Shown one piece after another: positions 5,375 to 7,026 of a stretch of DNA of 7,026 nucleotides. The translations under genes and the position numbers were made by a program. The notes beneath the pieces were generated by a model. It was not told the origin of the DNA. It saw only the letters and a list, made by a program, of their open reading frames with translations, and did not search any database. Numbering within the stretch: the stretch's first letter is position 1; each line of letters opens with the position of its first letter. This DNA comes from Desulfovibrio sp. (GTDB lineage Bacteria; Desulfobacterota; Desulfovibrionia; Desulfovibrionales; Desulfovibrionaceae): the NCBI GenBank assembly GCA_031282465.1, contig JAITDR010000190.1:1-7026 (forward strand). Reading direction: 5' to 3'.

Positions 5375-6082
5375 TCATCCTCCCGCCTTGGGGAAAAGCG
5401 CGATGATGTCGGCCGGTTCCATGTCGGGGTGCAGGGGGAGCAACGACAGTTTGCGGAAATCCTCCGGGGTGTCCAGGTCCAGTTCGACATCCGGGCGGTG
5501 CAGGCGCGGGTCCTCGGGGTCAAAGGTCTGAATCGTGAAAGCGTCCGGATTGTCCGTGATGTAGGAAAGACAATGTTCCCGGTGCGCGGGACGCGCGGCC
5601 TTCCTCTCCAGCAGACGCAACAGGTCGGCGGAAATAATTTCCGCGCCCAGCCCGTCCGGATACCGATTGTTCAGCGGCACATGATTGTACAGATAATCGG
5701 GGGGGGCGCTCCCCATAGCCTGCCTGCGCCGGATCAGCGCGTCGATTTCTCCTCCCCAGATCAGGGGATTGTCGGCGCAGACACGCACGATCAGCGCGCC
5801 CGGCTCCGCGCCGACCAGGGCATCCGCAGCCGCCGTGAAGCGCTTCAGCACATCCCGCTCCGGTCCCCGGAAAACCTCGACCCCTCGGGCGCGCAGGTGG
5901 ACGTCCAACACATCATCCAGAGGAGTATCCGGAACGGCAACGATTATGCGCGTCAAAAGGCGCGACTTCGCCGTGCGGCGCACCACCCAGTCTATGACCG
6001 GCAACCCGTGCAGACTGAGCAGCATCTTGCAGGGCAGACGTGTGGAACCCATACGGGCCTGGATCAACGCGGTTACGCTCAT
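5375..6082 (-). CDS. SpsF-like cytidylyltransferase for activated surface sugars
   Basis: The 235-residue protein belongs to the SpsF/CMP-sugar cytidylyltransferase group, which transfers CMP from CTP to a nonulosonic acid or similar sugar. Near the N-terminus, QARMGSTRLPCKML (8-21) is the nucleotide-binding signature. RVCADNPLI (100-108) carries the metal-binding Asp104. YPDGLGAEI (141-149) is the sugar-binding stretch, REHCLSYI (168-175) matches the conserved REH motif, and DLDTPEDF (202-209) supplies the second acidic site. Length is normal for a stand-alone enzyme. The ATG at 6082 has no strong Shine-Dalgarno upstream, which is a weak point, but the N-terminal motif fixes the start within a few residues. 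It lies 86 bp downstream of the SpsG-like gene on the same strand. That pair suggests the pseudaminic or legionaminic acid type of pathway used on flagellin or LPS. The exact sugar cannot be told. Confidence 0.87.
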   Translation of the reverse strand: MSVTALIQARMGSTRLPCKMLLSLHGLPVIDWVVRRTAKSRLLTRIIVAVPDTPLDDVLDVHLRARGVEVFRGPERDVLKRFTAAADALVGAEPGALIVRVCADNPLIWGGEIDALIRRRQAMGSAPPDYLYNHVPLNNRYPDGLGAEIISADLLRLLERKAARPAHREHCLSYITDNPDAFTIQTFDPEDPRLHRPDVELDLDTPEDFRKLSLLPLHPDMEPADIIALFPKAGG

Positions 6083-6132
6083 CGGAAATCACTTAACCGG
6101 AAATTCCGTTATGGATGTTATCCGTATTGATT

Positions 6133-6161
6133 TTTGGGGAGGGAATGATTCCCTCCCCAAA
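6133..6161. terminator. strong 29-bp inverted repeat between spsG-like and spsF-like genes
   Basis: Arms of 14 bp (6133-6146 and 6148-6161) are perfectly complementary around the central G6147, with a GGGGAGGGAA core. It begins 7 bp after the stop codon of the SpsG-like gene. On the minus strand the stem is followed by A's, not T's, so it is not a textbook intrinsic terminator. It could still attenuate transcription or protect the 3' end of the upstream message, making expression of the two genes unequal. Confidence 0.55.
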
Positions 6162-6168
6162 CTCCACC

Positions 6169-7026
6169 TCAATGTTCGTCGCGGTTGCCGATGTCCGACA
6201 GCGTTGCCGCACTGTGTTTTCCCTGCAGACTCAGTATGCGGGCGACGACGCGCGCCTTGTTGCCCGTGAAATCGAACTGCTCCTGACGTTCGCGCAACAG
6301 GCGCCGTTCCTGCGCGTCTGTCGCGCGCAGAAAGGCAGCGCGCAAATCGCCCGCGCGGAACGGATTCATCACGCCGAGGTACAAGAATCCGTTGTCCGGG
6401 CGGGCAAAGCTGTGCATGTCCTCGCGTTCATGATGCGACAGCACTATCGCCGGGATACGCATGTGAGCGAGTTCATACACCGTGCGCCCGGCCGAACATA
6501 CGGCAAAGTCCGACCGTTCCATCTCGGAGGACATGATGTTGGTCGCGTGGGTGTAGGAGAGCAGCCGCCCTCCGGGGTCCAGGCGGGCGAGGTGCGCCTT
6601 CAGGGCCTCCTGATGGGCATAGCCGGGGCCGGCCACGATGCGCAGCTTCAAAGGCTTTTCGCCCCGCATGCAGAGATCGTACAGCGCGTCCACGCTTTTG
6701 CGGGTGAAATCGGAAGCGTCCGTGCCGCCGAACGTGACCAGCACCTGTTCGGCCTTCGGCGAAAAGGGTTTGCGCACGGCGTTGACGAATTCATCGCGCA
6801 GGCAGAAGTTTTCGTGTCCGTACAGCAGCCGGGGGTCGTCGTTCCCGGCGCGCTCGTACAGGGCGTTGACCACAAGGTCGGCGAACGCCGCACCCGGCCC
6901 TTCGTCCTCAAAATTCACCAGGCGCAGCCCGGCTTCTTTCAGCGGCCGCATATAGTCTGCGCCGGTGTTCAGCATGTCGTTGACCACCAGATCAGGCCGC
7001 AACGCAAGCACATCCCGGTACAGTTC
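6169..7026 (-). CDS. SpsG/PseG-like sugar-nucleotide hydrolase, 5' end beyond the window
   Basis: The last 285 residues are visible, and the frame is open through the window end (Glu-Leu-Tyr-Arg-Asp precede the first in-window GTG at 7011), so the true start lies outside. The fold is GT-B-like. The end of the N-terminal half is seen in LRPDLVVNDML and VNFEDEG. A linker leads to VLVTFGGTDASDFT (visible residues about 95-108), the conserved nucleotide-phosphate loop. VCSAGRTVYELA (about 176-187) is the second nucleotide-binding signature. PseG-type enzymes release UDP from UDP-2,4-diacetamido-trideoxyhexose to make free sugar for nonulosonic acid synthesis. Some SpsG proteins are fused to another enzyme at the N-terminus; whether this one is cannot be seen. 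It is followed by a strong hairpin and then the SpsF-like gene. Family assignment is firm; substrate is inferred. Confidence 0.85.
   Translation of the reverse strand, partial: ELYRDVLALRPDLVVNDMLNTGADYMRPLKEAGLRLVNFEDEGPGAAFADLVVNALYERAGNDDPRLLYGHENFCLRDEFVNAVRKPFSPKAEQVLVTFGGTDASDFTRKSVDALYDLCMRGEKPLKLRIVAGPGYAHQEALKAHLARLDPGGRLLSYTHATNIMSSEMERSDFAVCSAGRTVYELAHMRIPAIVLSHHEREDMHSFARPDNGFLYLGVMNPFRAGDLRAAFLRATDAQERRLLRERQEQFDFTGNKARVVARILSLQGKHSAATLSDIGNRDEH

Noticed and set aside
5339..6130. Long plus-strand open frame opposite the SpsF-like gene
   Set aside because: The minus strand contains all cytidylyltransferase motifs in order; the plus-strand translation is arginine/glutamine-rich and resembles no family.

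Overview
The window is mostly GC-rich chromosomal sequence of a Gram-negative bacterium. A Desulfovibrio- or Bilophila-like sulfate/sulfite reducer of the Desulfovibrionaceae would fit the style of the genes, but that is an impression; the sequence itself contains no taxonomic marker I can verify. Two stretches are visibly AT-richer than the rest: the first ~110 bases, and an insertion sequence at 2418-3639.

Layout. Positions 1-119 hold an AT-rich frame that may be the 3' end of a gene entering from the left. A hairpin region (124-168) separates it from a complete type II tRNA-Leu(UAA) with encoded CCA (186-272, minus strand). Upstream of the tRNA, on the same strand, is a CbpA-type (zinc-finger-less) DnaJ co-chaperone (314-1228). 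Diverging from it across 63 bp is a NodB-type polysaccharide deacetylase (1292-2398). A complete IS630-family element follows, with 24-bp terminal inverted repeats, a TA target duplication, and a transposase split over two frames that can be joined by -1 slippage on an in-phase A7 tract. On the far side of the element is a minus-strand gene for a ten-span, Trp- and His-rich membrane protein that I do not recognise (3639-4889). Its stop codon is exactly the insertion site and has been regenerated by the target duplication. Roughly 485 bp without a confident gene come next. The window ends with a minus-strand pair for surface-sugar biosynthesis: an SpsG/PseG-like glycosyl-nucleotide hydrolase (truncated by the window end) followed by an SpsF-like cytidylyltransferase, with a strong 29-bp inverted repeat between them.

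How it fits together. The SpsG-like and SpsF-like proteins would act in succession to make a CMP-activated nonulosonic acid or related sugar for flagellin, LPS or capsule. The deacetylase could modify a surface polysaccharide, but linkage to that pathway is only inferred from proximity. The DnaJ-like gene and tRNA are housekeeping. The best-supported points of interest are the scarless IS insertion in a stop codon at a CTAG site and the candidate programmed frameshift in its transposase. The membrane protein is the most likely place for undescribed biology. I found no CRISPR array, defence system or other clearly new multi-gene system.
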